Part shown: positions 22,993 through 34,758 of the stretch, one piece after another | Numbering within the stretch: position 1 is the first letter of the stretch | Layout: every line of letters starts with the position of its first letter | Source: Dasypus novemcinctus | Taxonomy: Eukaryota; Chordata; Mammalia; Cingulata; Dasypodidae | Reading direction: 5' to 3' | DNA: 64,000 bases | Assembly (NCBI RefSeq): GCF_030445035.2 | Contig: NC_080683.1 | Coordinates: forward strand, 87,691,675-87,755,674 | The notes under the pieces: model-generated | Told to the model about the DNA's origin: nothing | The model's database searches: none | What the model saw: the letters and a program-made list of their open reading frames with translations, nothing else | Program-made: the position numbers and the translations under genes

Positions 22993-23166
22993 GTAAGAAA
23001 GCCCGCCCGCGGGAGGTGGGAGACGAGGCGCAGATCTCGTGCTTTCGCGGCCTCGCGGGAGAGCTGGCGGCGAAACTGGCCCTTCTCAGGTAACGCCGCG
23101 GATCCCGCGCGTGGCCCGGGGGCGGCGCCAGGGAGGGGCGAGGACGCGCGAGCGCGGGCTTCGGCC

Positions 23167-23174
23167 TATAAAAG
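23167..23174 (+). promoter_or_regulatory. TATA box inside the CpG island, plus orientation
   Basis: The motif TATAAAAG is flanked by GC-rich sequence (GGCC before, GGCC after). It is a full-consensus TATA element pointing away from REV3L. It would place a plus-strand start near 23195-23205, downstream of the two plus-strand donors at 22992 and 23089, so it may define an alternative first exon of the divergent transcript. A possible donor, ACAT followed by GTAAGG, occurs at about 23457-23465. Confidence 0.4.
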
Positions 23175-23610
23175 GGCCGCCCTGGCGCTTCCTTCTGAAC
23201 GCGCCCCGCGAGCCGTTCCCCCCTCCCCTCGCTTTCCCCTGTGCTGCTGCAGTATCTGAGCCCCGCCAGTTCAAGAGATTTATTCACGGTCGGCTCTCTG
23301 CTGGCCTCTGCCAGGGGTTGGCAGATCCAGTGTACAGGGATTTCCCACTGTGGTGTTTCTCCCCCGCCCCTTTCCTTCCCTCTCGCCCTCGTATAGCCTT
23401 CCTTGGGCCCTCCCCCCCTCGGCCTCGCCGACTGCCGCCCGGGCACGCGCGTGTACATGTAAGGACTTGTCAGCTGCCGGTGGCCTCCCTCCTCCCCATC
23501 CCTCCCCAGCGGAATGCAGGATTAAGAGCCTTTCAGAGAAATTTTTGGCTGATGGAGAAGGCGCGTGAAAGTCACCGCGTTAGAGAATAGACTCCAGTGT
23601 TAACTCATTA

Positions 23611-23628
23611 AAACCTTGTGCAAGGTTT
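23611..23628. other. 18-bp near-perfect palindrome at the CpG island edge
   Basis: AAACCTTG and CAAGGTTT form perfect 8-bp arms around a TG centre. It could be a site for a dimeric transcription factor; which one cannot be told from the sequence. Confidence 0.3.
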
Positions 23629-23814
23629 ATTATCCGAAGGCATATGGGAGGTGAGGAAGGACCGTTAGAGAAAACAGCTTTATCCCAGAATCAAGAGGGT
23701 TGAGGTAGGAGGACAGTTGTGGAATTAAAAAAAAAAAAAAGAAGGTGGGATAACAGGTGCAGCTTGGGTTGCCCATTAAATTTGAATTGATGGGTTTTTG
23801 TCTGCTTTGATCAC

Positions 23815-23900
23815 TAATAGTGGGCCTGACCTTAGACAAGTCCTTTGGTCTCTCTAGCCTCAGTTTCCTCTTCCGTAAAATGAGATTTTTCTTAAAACTT
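23815..23900 (+). repeat. MIR fragment
   Basis: The text 'agcctcagtttcctcttcc' followed by 'gtaaaatgaga' is the MIR core. Confidence 0.65.
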
Positions 23901-26335
23901 TCTTAAGTATTTCTTCCTAACAAAAAATTTATAAGCCATAGGAGACAGAAACCCTAGTTTCAAATTCAAAATATGCCCCTGAATTAGGTCTTTGACAGTC
24001 ATTTTCAATCCATTAAAAGTAGAGATCATTGTTTCACACTTCTGTATCATACAGGTGCAAGTTAATCATCATTAGGTAGCGATATTTAAAGCAGTTTACG
24101 AGATCTCATTTGGAACCATTGTGGCTCTTCAAGTAGAAAAATCAAAAGGCCCAAAAGGACAGGCCCCTGAAAATAAGCTGTCTATAAATTCCATAACATA
24201 TAAACGGTAATAAGAATTTATAACCCAAGGGATTTGAGACTGATTACCACAGTAAGTTAGCCTGCAGTTTCCAACCCCAGAGCATGATTATAAACATAGG
24301 TGGCAAGAGTTCTACTAATATACAGGAAATTATCTAATAATGTTAAGATGCAAACTCTCTTAAATGGATCTGAAGTTTTAGGTGGCTATGGAAGTGATTT
24401 AAAGATAGGACTACCTTGCTAAAATGCATTTTCTAATAAAATAAAAACTATTTTGCACAAGGTAATGTCAGAATTATGAATTCCAGTGATTTCCATAGTG
24501 TTCTATGGCACTAGGGTGTTTTTCAGTATTTTATATTTTAATCCTTAATCATTTTTTGGGATAGGACCTGAAAATCTGTACTGTTAACCCATTTCCTACC
24601 CCTTATTCTTCTGCAATATGAAATTTGAGAACTTTTGTACAATTCTATAATCAGGTGCATCCTTAATTTTTAAATTATACTTTTCCTAACTAGAAACTGG
24701 TAAAAAGCATAAAAGTCACAGATTAGTTTTTTCTAGAAGCATGTTTCTTTCCCCCTGCCACATGATTCAACATCATTTACTTTAAGAAATGGCAGTTACA
24801 ACCTTCAAATCCTAGAATTCCAAGAATATGTTCACTCTAGAAAAACATTTGCAGCATGAAATAATGTGTGCATTACATATAATTTAGTTTAAGTTGATAC
24901 TCAGATTGAACACATTCAAATTAGTCGCTATCAGTTTTGTTTTATAAAAATAATCTTCCTGAATAAAAGCATTGAAATTTTGAGTCAGTCTATGAGAATT
25001 TCAAACCATCATTTATTTACTAGCTAAATGAGTTTGGAAGAATAATTTTATTTTTTGGAATTTGTTTCCACATCTAAGAAGTTGATAGTATTTCCTGTCT
25101 TAATTTCTCAGAGATATTATAAGGCTTAAATGAGATAATGTATGTGAAAGTATAATAGTAAACTGTTGCCATCCAGAAATCTAACTCATCTAAAAACAGT
25201 AAAATCACTAGGAATTGTCTTACCTACATAGTATATGGAAATGTGAAAATTGAACTCTGAATCTATATTTAATATCATAAAGTATCTTTTCTTGTTGAGT
25301 GGCTACTATTTGTAAGGTGATTTGAGATAGGAAACAAGACAGATGTGATTTCTGCCCTTTTAGAGTTTATAATCTAGCATCATAGAAATGAATTTTAGTC
25401 ACATCCCTTAACATTTATCATCCCTTTCAGTTCACTGACCTGTACTTATCATGTCATGCTTTTCATAAAAGCCTGCTTAGCCATCTGTACCAACACTGTT
25501 TAATGTTTGTTAGTATCTGCATACTAGCAATTTATAATGTAGAACAGAAGGCAATGGCTACCATAATTTTGTGGCATATACTATCAGATGGTTCACTCAA
25601 CACTCATCCAACCCCTTTCTATCTTCCTTTTCTGTACTTTAGAAGCTGGAATATTAAAACTACAATTCCAAGACTCCCTTGCAGCTAGACTGCTGGCATG
25701 AGACCAGCGGTGTTCTGGTAAGCGTTTAACAATGGCAGGGGGACCAGGAGAACCCTGATTTGTAGCATTGGCCAGTTCTCATGATGCAGTTATTCCCAAA
25801 CTGTCGAAGCTTCTGAATGTGGAGTTCAGAAAAGGTGCTAACAATTAGAAGCCAGCTTTAGCACATCACCGTGTATGACCTAGTTTCCAGCAATCTTAAG
25901 CACCCATTCTAGGCTTGGATAAGAAAGTGAGCAAAATGATGCTTCAGCTGCATTGATAGAGATTGAATCTTCTGGCAAACACTATGGTGGAGATATCTGG
26001 TTTTCTGGGAAGCTAGGGAGGAGTTCTAGCATCTGTTTCTGGAGTCATAGGTGCTGTCTGGTTGGTGATGCTGGAAGTCCGTGATTCTTTGTAGTTTCTG
26101 TTTTTAGCTATGTTTTATCCAAGCCTGGTTCTTTGTTACACTCAGAGATCTGTTAGCTAAATAATAGCCTTAATTCCTTTCTTCTTAAACTAACTCAGTC
26201 ACGGTCAACTATATAATTTGTGGCACCCAGTGCAAAATGAAAACATTTTGCCCCTTGTTTCGAAAGCAGAAAAAGGTGTCATTATATGCACTAAAATATA
26301 AAGTTTTTTCTTTCTTCCACCATCTCTCCCTCAAC
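23900..26335. other. intergenic sequence upstream of REV3L, no gene seen
   Basis: The sequence is mostly unique and AT-rich. A weak MIR-like piece lies at 25045-25160 and an old unassigned repeat at about 25640-25800 ('aactacaattccaagactcc'). No exon was identified. Confidence 0.4.
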
Positions 26336-26340
26336 TTATC

Positions 26341-26403
26341 ATGGCATTCTGTTTTGTTTTGTTTTTGTATTTTGTTTTTATTTTTGCTTTTAAATGGCAT
26401 TCT
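26341..26403 (-). mobile_element. tail-only retroposon insertion flanked by 10-bp TSD
   Basis: Perfect direct repeats ATGGCATTCT at 26341-26350 and 26394-26403 flank 43 bp that on the minus strand is only an A-rich tail of AAAAC/AAAAT units, like DAS SINE tails. No SINE body is present, so this is an insertion truncated almost to its tail. Confidence 0.65.
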
Positions 26404-26404
26404 A

Positions 26405-27895
26405 AGTTAAGAAAAATTAAAATTTTAATTATTAGAATAAATTTTACTGTTCATCTTTATATTGTACAGTGCCATTTTTAAATGCAAATATAAAAAACAT
26501 TGGAATCGCTGAAATTACACAATTCTTATTTTGTAGTTTGTACATGCATATGTATTTCGTGTTTACTAGAATATTGTAAACACTGCACAAAAATTTTTAT
26601 TTCCGTTCATCAGTGCACACATCCTACACATCTAAGAAAGGACTGAAAGAAAAGAACTATGGGTTGCTTTGTTTTTTCTCCTCATTCTAAGTCATTTTCA
26701 GCATAAATGGTAGGCTAATAGAGAAAAGTATATGCAAATATAAAGGATAGTAATAAGATTCTTCAGTTCACTTGTATTTATTAGAATGCCATTGCTCTTT
26801 TTCTTGCATTTGAAGCAACTTATAGTTCAGATGGCAAGCATGGCCTCTCAGCTGTCAGTGCCTCCATTTTTACTCAGTCATGGACATAACACAATTACCT
26901 TGTACTTGCTTTGTGTCTCTGAATTCCCTCACATTGTAGGTCCACCAGAATTCTGCATTCATGAGGAAACCTAAATGCTGTATGCAAATGCTGCAGCAAG
27001 AAAGAATGGACACACACCTTGCCTATATCTCCTCTGCTCACATATATGCTTCATTGTACCTTTGAACTTCATTTACAAAACATAAATTCAAGCAAAATTA
27101 TTCAAGACAGCAACTGCAGAGCATTAAACCAGGCACACCGCCCTGTGTGATTGTACAGGTAGCATGATCATTAAGTGGACTCTGAGCTTGGGGCTTCTGG
27201 CATTTTGGGTGAAACAGTTCTTCATTGTGTAGGACATATAACATCTACTGCGTGCCACCGTGACAATATTCATATCTAAATGCTCCCAAAGAGGGTTTCC
27301 TGCTCTCCACTCTCCTAGAGTAGACTCCACTATCTGCAGGTAGGAATTTTGGTCACTACAGACTCAAGAAAGGTCATGGAGTTTTTGCTAGTGATTCTCA
27401 ATAGGCAGAGCAAAATACACAGTCAAGTTAGAAAGATTTCAAATTCTCATAAATCAGAGAACAGAATTATGGTGTATTTTTTTCCCCAGTGTCAGAAAAA
27501 TAATAACCTTCTATAGATCTATTGGCACTTGATGGTTAACTTTCAAATATTAATCCTTTGACATTGGTAGCAGATATGTACAGAATTTGTGTAGCCTTGT
27601 ATCATGCATATTTATTGTAATATGGGTAATGAAACACATTTAGGAGGAAAGTTTAGAGGTTATTAGTGGGTTTTATGTGTCATATGCATATAAATGGTAG
27701 TTAACTCCAGATAGAAGGCAATTTCTGGAGTTAAGAAAAAGAGCATAGACCCACAGAAAAGCAAAAGAACCATCTTATCTTCATTATCTTCATAATTTGG
27801 CCAATGTAGGAGGGAGAGCCAAGGAAAAACTAGGGAAGCTGCTGTAATAAACTATGATATTATATTGAGGTTTGTTTATCTTTTAGTTCTGAATT
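26405..27895. other. intergenic sequence, no gene seen
   Basis: No exon, RNA gene or recognised repeat. The 68-codon reverse frame at 27124-27330 has no identifiable features. Confidence 0.4.
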
Positions 27896-27896
27896 T

Positions 27897-28335
27897 AAGT
27901 TTTAGTTGTTTTTATTTATTTATTTATTTCTCCCCCTCCCTCCATTGTCTGCTCTCTATGTCCATTCGTTGTATGTTCTTCTGTGTCTGCTTGTCTTCTC
28001 ATTAGGTGGCTCCAGGAACTGATCCTGGGACCTTCCGGAGTGGGAGCGAGGCGATCATTCTCTTGCACCACCTCAGCTCCCTGATCTGCTGCCTCTCTTA
28101 TTCTCTCTCCTCCATGTTTCTTTGTTGCATCATCTTGCTGCGTCGGCTCTCCGCATGGGTTAGCACTCCTGCGCGGGGCAGTACTCCTCACAGGCCAGCA
28201 CTCCGCATAGGCCAGCTCGCTACATGGGCCAGCGTGCCCTCACGAGGAGGCCCTGGGCATTGAACCCCAGACCTCCTTTATGGTAGACAGAGCCCAATTG
28301 CTTGAGCCACATCTGCTTCCCAAGTCTTAGTTCTT
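27897..28335 (-). mobile_element. DAS SINE (full-length, older subtype) with TSD
   Basis: A reversed DAS element occupies 27911-28321: TTTA tail on the left, the 'gttgcatcatcttgctgcgt' body and the head ending 'gagccacatctgcttccca'. It is flanked by imperfect 14-bp TSDs, AAGTTTTAGTTGTT (27897-27910) and AAGTCTTAGTTCTT (28322-28335). The body differs from the DAS-III copies at 34772 and 48466. Confidence 0.85.
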
Positions 28336-28739
28336 GATTCAAGAATGCATACAGAACTGAAACGAGATATCACAGATGATTCCATCTCCTTTATCCCTAT
28401 ACTATTAGCAATTTAGGGATCAGAAGCTCTTGCTTTGCTAACTGTGAACCTTAGTTTCTATGAACCTCAGTTTTCTTCTCAATAAAATAGGGATAATAGT
28501 ATATACTTAAGTTTTGTGTCATTTCAACAAAAGCCAGTTCATTAATAAGTAATTGTACCAAGGAATTCATTTATTAAATATATTCAAGATGAATATACCC
28601 TAAAACAAATCTTTGGTAAATTTAGCAAACTGATTCTTCAGAAAATTAGCTTTTAGCAAATTGACCTGTTTTCTTTCCCTATTAGGGATGTTATAAGAAT
28701 TAAATGAGTAGTACAAGAAGCACGCTTAGTAAAATGTTC

Positions 28740-29600
28740 AATAAACCTTAGCTATAAATCCCCCAACATTCTGACTTACAAGGTCCTGCCCATTCTTTCC
28801 TGAATAATCCCTATTCCTTTCCACATAATCATTGTCCTTTTGGAAACCTTCACTACCTTTAGATCAGGGCTTCTTAACCTTTTTTTGTTCCACAGACCCC
28901 TTCTCAGAATATAGCAGCAGATTATGACATTCAATGTTAGAGGTCAAAGAAAATAAATCTAATACTTGATTTTTTTCAATTCAAGCTCACAGACTCCCTG
29001 AAATCTTTGGGGTCCATGGTTAAGAACCCTGCTTTAGGTAACTATTGCAGTATTGATTCATCCCTGGGCTCATTCTCCTCCAAACTTATCTTCCACACAA
29101 CTGCAGGGATGATCTGTCTGCCACATATATTGAAAACTATGAATTGTATGAAAACAACTTTCTTGACATACAAGCCTCATAACTTGGCCTACATACCCAA
29201 CTTCAACCTTTTTTACCTTCTTTTCCATTTTATCCTCTAGAGCTACTGAAGTACTTATAATTCCTCAAACATGCCATTCTTTTTGTAAAAGCATGGACCC
29301 TCTGTGCATTTGCCTTTTTAATTGGAATACCTTCCCCCTTCTTGCCTCCTGGCAAAATTCTTCTTTCCAGTTTTAGGTAAAATGCTTGTCTCACTGTAAA
29401 GGTTTCCCTGAAACCCTGATAGGTGTTTTTTTATAGACTTCCACTATCTTTTGTGCATGTTTCAGTTTTAAACTCTTACATTATTATGGTTTCTTGTCAT
29501 TTGTCTTGTAAACTGTAATCTCCCTGAGGGAAGGGATCATGTATTTCATCTTTTATGTCCTAGCTCCAAATATATAAATCCAATATTTATTGAATATTAA
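28740..29600 (+). repeat. L2 LINE 3' half, interrupted by a hAT element
   Basis: The text 'tacaaggtcctgcccattc', 'gtctcactgtaaaggtttccctg' and 'gtaatctccctgagggaaggg' is L2-like, ending near 29600 with 'caatatttattgaat'. The hAT element at 28865-29031 splits it. Confidence 0.6.
28865..29031. mobile_element. hAT-Charlie non-autonomous element with TIRs and 8-bp TSD
   Basis: The termini CAGGGCTTCTTAACC and GGTTAAGAACCCTG form inverted repeats. The flanking 8-mers CTTTAGAT (28857-28864) and CTTTAGGT (29032-29039) differ at one base, fitting the 8-bp TSD of hAT transposons. The element is 167 bp with no transposase. Confidence 0.8.
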
Positions 29601-30062
29601 GTCCTACATTTATTGGGTTTAAAAAATTGAAAGAGCAATTTACAAACATCTCTTTCTTTATCCCACTACTTCCATTTCACGTATGAAAACTGAGGCCCAA
29701 ATAAATGAAGCTCCTTAACAAGAACCTATGCCTCCTAACTCCAGATTTGTTACTTTTACTCCTATACCCTAGAATTTCCTGAATAAGATCTCTATACTAG
29801 TAGTTCTCCTTAAGGAAACAGCCTATCTTGGTAATGTGTTTTCATTCATCTCTGAACTAGATAAAAGGCAGAAAAGCTTACTGATTTAAGGAAACTCATG
29901 TTTTCTCCCTTATTCTATAATTTGTATGTTTTTGTTTGTTTTGTATTGTAATAAATTCAGTAAAACTCAAGGTAAATTATTCTGATTGTTATCTCTTTCT
30001 TTACCTTCATTGTATTTCATTTTCTTAACTGTTGTAGGGTTAAAGATCTGATGCATCTAGTC

Positions 30063-30257
30063 CAGTGGTCCTCACCCAGGGGTGATTTTGAAATGTCTTA
30101 AGACATTTTTGATTATCACATCTGAAGGATTCCTACTGGTTTCTAATGGGTAGAGACCAAGGATGCGGCTAAATATCTTATAGTGGATAGGACAACGCTC
30201 ACAACACCAAGAATTATCTGGTCTCAAGTGTCATTAGTGCCAGGGTTGCTAACCCTG
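30063..30257 (+). mobile_element. hAT-Charlie MITE of the MER20 type
   Basis: It starts CAGTGGTCCTCACCCAGGGG, ends GTTGCTAACCCTG, and has internal 'gacatttttgattatcac', matching the MER20 consensus as I recall it. Flanking 8-mers ATCTAGTC and ATCTAGCG match at 6 of 8 positions, consistent with an old hAT TSD. Confidence 0.75.
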
Positions 30258-30259
30258 AT

Positions 30260-31220
30260 CTAGCGGAAAGGAAATTTTTACCCAGCTCTTCATGCAGTCT
30301 CTTGCCTTAGTGAAACCATGATGGGAAAGAAAGTAACTCATTTCCTCCCAGAAGGAATTTGGAAGGCCTAAGTAAGAATGACAAATTCCTAAGGAAATTG
30401 CCATCAAAGCTACCCAGTACTGAAAGGCTTTATACAGGTTACACAGTTGATTCATAGCATCTGCCTGGCTGCAAGTTAGGGACATAAATATTTATTAGCT
30501 GCATTATTAATAAAAATTAGTGTTGGGCCAAAAGAATGGGGTTTCATTTTACACTCTTTATTTTTTTTTAGACCAAAGAGATGTCGCATTAGTCATTGTG
30601 GTGAGAGCATTTCCTGAACAAAGATCTTCTCTCTGTTCATATCTTTATAACAATTTAGTTACTGGGAGAAGCAAAAAGTTTTTTAAAACAACTACCTGAC
30701 TTCCATAAATTAGCAGTAATAGTCTTAAGGGAGGAGGCAGTGAGCCTGTAAATTAAAGATGATGTTTGAGGAACAGAAATAAAAGAAACTTTCAGAATAG
30801 AGTAAGATTAGAACTGATACCTAAGCTCTCCAGGACCCTTATGTAAATTGAAGTATCCAGGGTTGATATTGGAACCTTTCAGATGGATTATAGATAGTCA
30901 AGGAGAGATCAAACACACCAGAATAAGGTTAGATTAAATTCCCAATTTAAATACTCAAGATAGAAAATCTCAAAAGCAAGGTGTCTTTATGGAGTACCAT
31001 ATCTCAGGGTAGTTTTCCCTGCTTGGAAAATCCCCATTGCACTTTTATATTCAGCTTATATCACATTCCAGGAAAACTTCCACTGATAATTTTTGTTATT
31101 GACACTGAACTCTCTTGCATTTTGATCTTCATTCTACATCCAGAGCCTAGGAAAACCTGTTCTTAGCTGTGAAGGGAACAGATCGATCCTTGTATTTCCT
31201 TATTTTTTTCAGTAGAATAT
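30260..31220. other. intergenic sequence, no gene seen
   Basis: No exon, RNA gene or clear repeat was recognised. Confidence 0.4.
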
Positions 31221-31545
31221 ATTTTTAAACTTTGAAAGTTTTAAATGTATGGCATGGAAAATATAGAAAACCATATCAAAAACATGAAACACCCAATCCC
31301 ATGCCAAGGCAGTATTAACATTTTATTCCATTTATTTCTAAAAAATACATAGTGGAATAATTCTTATAGCCAAAGCATTTTCCATGCAAATTAAAATTCT
31401 TCATTTACATTATTTTAATGGCTACAGAACAGGCTGTGCTGTGGACATACCACAGTTTACTTAACCACTATTCTACTGTTGACCAACAACAGTGTTTCAA
31501 ATCTTATGTTACTATAAATATCATCAAACATTTTTAGGCTGAAAA
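31220..31545 (-). repeat. antisense L1M fragment
   Basis: The text 'ggacataccacagtttac' and 'accactattctactgttgac' is the antisense L1 ORF2-end signature, diverged. Confidence 0.5.
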
Positions 31546-31554
31546 CTTCCTTCC

Positions 31555-31930
31555 ATTTTTGATCCTATCCTTAACTTTTCAAGGAACTTACTTTTTTGAT
31601 CATTATTTGATAAGAACATGCCATGCTCCTTTTTTCTGCAAAAGCTTTGCATACGATATTCTTTCTGCCTGGTTTGCTCTTCCTCTTTGCCCAGTTAACT
31701 CATTTTTAGATATTAGCTCAAAGATCACTTCCACAGAGAAGCCTTCCCAAATACTCCATATTCAATTATGTTCTTTTTATATATGTTAATTTTACTGTAT
31801 TCCTTTCTTCCATAGCATTTACCTCTGGTTGTAATAACCCATTAATTTGCATATTATTTGATTAATTTCTGTTTCCCCTCTTGGACTAGAATACTATATT
31901 ATCTATTAACTAATGATTATAATGCTAAGT
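31555..31930 (+). repeat. L2 LINE fragment
   Basis: The text 'ttctgcctggtttgctcttcc', 'agatcacttccacagagaag' and 'ccttcccaaatactcc' is typical of L2. Confidence 0.55.
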
Positions 31931-32099
31931 TACACAATTACTGTGATCTTATTCATATCACTGTGACTAGGTGGGTTAAAGCCTAAATGTGAAATACAAT
32001 TAGTCAAAAAATATTTATTGTATCAGGCATTATGCTAGGTACTGGAAATGGAGATGAGAAAATGAGAAGTATGAGTATTACAGGCTTCCCTGGCCTTTC

Positions 32100-32615
32100 T
32101 GTCTATCTTAAAACTACTGATTTTTTTGTTGAAGTGCAAAAGTAGCCATAAATGATAGATCATGGCTGTATTCCAATAAAACTTTATTTTAAAAAAACAG
32201 TGGGGCTACAATAAGGATGAACCTTTGAAAATATTATGCTAAGTAAAATAAGCCAGACACGGACAAACAATTTATGATTCCTCTTTTATATAATATTTAA
32301 AATAAGCAATTCATAGAGACAGAAGATTTATTAGACATTATTAGGGGCTGGGGGAAGAGAAAGTAGGGAGTTATTGCTTAGTGGGTACAGAGGTTCTGTT
32401 TTGGGTAATAAAAAGGTTTTGGTAATGGAGAGGTGATGGTAGCACAATGTTGTAAATGTAATTAATGCTACTGAATTGAACACTTAGAAAAGGTTAAAAT
32501 GGCAAGTTTTATTACATATATATGTATGTTTCCACAATTTAAAAAATATATTTTCTTAAAAAACAGGCATTGCGCTGGATTTAGCTCATGGGCAGTAGTT
32601 TGCTGACCCCTGGTT
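32100..32615 (-). mobile_element. hAT-Charlie element split by an L1M 3' end
   Basis: The pieces 'catggctgtattccaataaaac' (about 32161-32200) and 'ggcattgcgctggattt ... gctgacccctg' (32567-32614) are the two parts of one hAT-Charlie element. They are separated by the L1M insertion at 32201-32556. The left end is not clear. Confidence 0.65.
32201..32556 (+). mobile_element. 5'-truncated L1M 3' end inserted into the hAT element
   Basis: The text 'aagtaaaataagccagacac', 'ttaggggctgggggaagag' and 'actgaattgaacacttag' is the L1M 3' UTR. It is flanked by TAAAAAAACAG (32190-32200) and TAAAAAACAG (32557-32566), a near-perfect TSD. Confidence 0.7.
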
Positions 32616-32619
32616 TAAT

Positions 32620-33300
32620 GGACAAGATAGCCATTAAATAGATAATTTGAGATGATGAATACTTCAAAGGAAAAGGACAGGGTGGAATGAAGTCACATGG
32701 TAAAGGAGGCTAACCTAGTCTAGGGTGAGGAATAAAGGCTTCTTTGAGCGAAATGAATTTTCAAATCTCCTTCATAAGGAGTCATCTGGATAAATGTATG
32801 GGCAACAGGCTTACTGAGTGTCAGGACCATAAATCAAAAGAAATTCATTCTTTAACTTGGCAATAGGATGGAGAGAGGGGCATAAGAGAGTAGAAAGTGA
32901 GAAGACAGTCTCAGAGCATTGAGGAATTTCCACAGCCAAATAATTCCCTAGAGGAGATACTACCAGGAAAGATTGAGAAGGAGTGATAAATGAAGTGTAG
33001 CAGTAGCAGGAAGTTACACACCTTACAGACCTTACAAACACAATAGCCTCCTCTTCCATTTGGACTGGACAGTTACGGATGTGTAGGATATGTGGGAAGA
33101 CAGTTGGCTAAAGGTTATGGGAATCTCTGGTGACTGATAGATATTCTGAAGGATTAAAGATAAATATATAAAGAAGAATAGGGATGAGAAATGAGCAAGG
33201 GTTGGAGGAGTTGGGGAAAAGGTATAGAGTGAAGAGAACAGGGAAATAAGAGAGGAACACACTGCTGATATATAGGAGGTGCTCAATAAATGTTTGATAA
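32620..33300 (+). repeat. ancient L2-like repeat fragments
   Basis: The text 'gtgaggaataaaggcttctttg' and the terminal 'aggaggtgctcaataaatg' motif suggest an old L2-like repeat, heavily diverged. The reverse frames at 32811-33316 are incidental. Confidence 0.4.
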
Positions 33301-33304
33301 ATGA

Positions 33305-34755
33305 ATGTAGGGTCAATATTTTAATATAGGATCAAAGAACCCAAGGGGAAATTGTTTCAAAAAACAGTTTGTCAATAATTTGAATTTTTAAAAAAGCTAT
33401 TGTTTGGGGCTAGTTTCCCTGGCTATCTGAGAAAGGATACAGATGAGACTCAGCCGCTCTTGATGCCCTAGCCCAGAATATGCCTAATCTCCTTGCCTCT
33501 AGGAAAACCTGACCTGGCCCTTTTCTGCCATAAAGAGTTCAGTAAGTATGAGTAGGAACATTCCTGTGTTAATACATGGTCAAAATTAAAATATTGTAAG
33601 GTTAGAATAGGAATAAGATTTTATAGTTATTTCATAGATTACAATGGCACTATCTCAAATGTTATCTCTTTGTCACCTATATTGAGCATGTATTTTATTG
33701 CTTAATTCTATGCTTTTTGTACTTTAACTTTTTATATCTACAAAGTCCTATCTTAGATACTGTGGGTGATTGCAAAAATATGTAAGATGTAGCCCAAATA
33801 TCATCAATAATCAATAAGTTGTAAACTTCTTGATATTAGGAATCATATTTGACATTTTCTTCTTTTCTGTGCACAGTCCCAAGCATATGATTGGTCCTGC
33901 AGGAGTAATTTTCCCCTGCCCTCTACATTGCACATTTGATGACCAAATGGTGTCCATCTAACCTCTTCTGTATGACTTGGGCAAAATATGCAGCTTTCTG
34001 AGGCAAGCAGTGATCTTTTGAAGCAATCAGTAACAGTAATTTTTAGCTTGCTAAAGGCGGAGGTTCTTTGTGTAAAGGTCAGCCTGTCAAGAAATAGCAT
34101 GCCACCCTGTTCTTTCAAAGTTATAAGAAACCTTTGTATATGTGTGTTTTTATACTTAAAAAGAAAAGTACTGGGAAACTATACCCCGTGCTCTCACCAA
34201 ATGTTCTCAAGCCAGAACTGTGGCAATTGAATGGTAATTTATTTTTAAAACATTTATTTTCACAAATTCTTGTGGGCAGGGAGCTGAAATTCTCTTGCCA
34301 GAATTAGCAGGTAATTTCATTCTCCATTTGACTTTAGTCAAGAAGACCTAGCCTTAAAGATGAAAATGTAAATCAGAGGTTTTTGCCAAGTCTGAAAAGT
34401 GAAACAAAAGACTAGTCTTATGAATGAAGGAGGAATACTTCCATTTTTGTTAAACAGATGCTTGCTTCTGCATTTGTCTGAACTGTTTTTAGACTGAAAG
34501 CTCATAGAGAAGGGGAAGAATCCCCATTCTAGAATATCTGTTCCCCTGTACTAAGGTTATACCTTATAATGTATTAATTTCTCTCATCTATATCACATGC
34601 TGTATATGACAAGGCATAGTGTTATAAATTCTCCTTTGTTCATGCAGAACAATTAACAGACTGAATTGTTTCAATTATTATTACCATACTCTCATTCTCC
34701 CTTAACTTTGTGCTTACTTGCCTGTTTCACTTAAAGTTTTGGGGCTAGTTCATTC
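33305..34755. other. intergenic sequence, no gene seen
   Basis: No exon, RNA gene or clear repeat was recognised. The overlapping short frames on both strands at 33843-34230 have no recognisable features. Confidence 0.4.
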
Positions 34756-34758
34756 AAT

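Larger units (their letters stand above)
21480..23480. promoter_or_regulatory. CpG island with bidirectional promoter of REV3L
   Basis: About 2 kb of very GC- and CpG-rich sequence stands out sharply from AT-rich flanks. It holds REV3L exon 1 on the minus strand and good splice donors on the plus strand. Visible sites include a GC box (GGGCGGGGC, 22354-22362), a CRE-like TGATGTCA (22527-22534), an E2F-like TTTGGCGG (about 22879-22886), an inverted CCAAT box (ATTGG, 22896-22900) and a YY1-like CCGCCATTT (about 22931-22939). This is a typical housekeeping promoter for a DNA-repair gene. Edges are estimated by eye, and the factor sites are motif matches only. Confidence 0.85.

Noticed and set aside
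22532..23458. 308-codon minus-strand ORF upstream of REV3L
   Set aside because: Same cause: GC-rich promoter DNA with few stop codons. Its end overlaps the uORF frame but the rest is promoter sequence.
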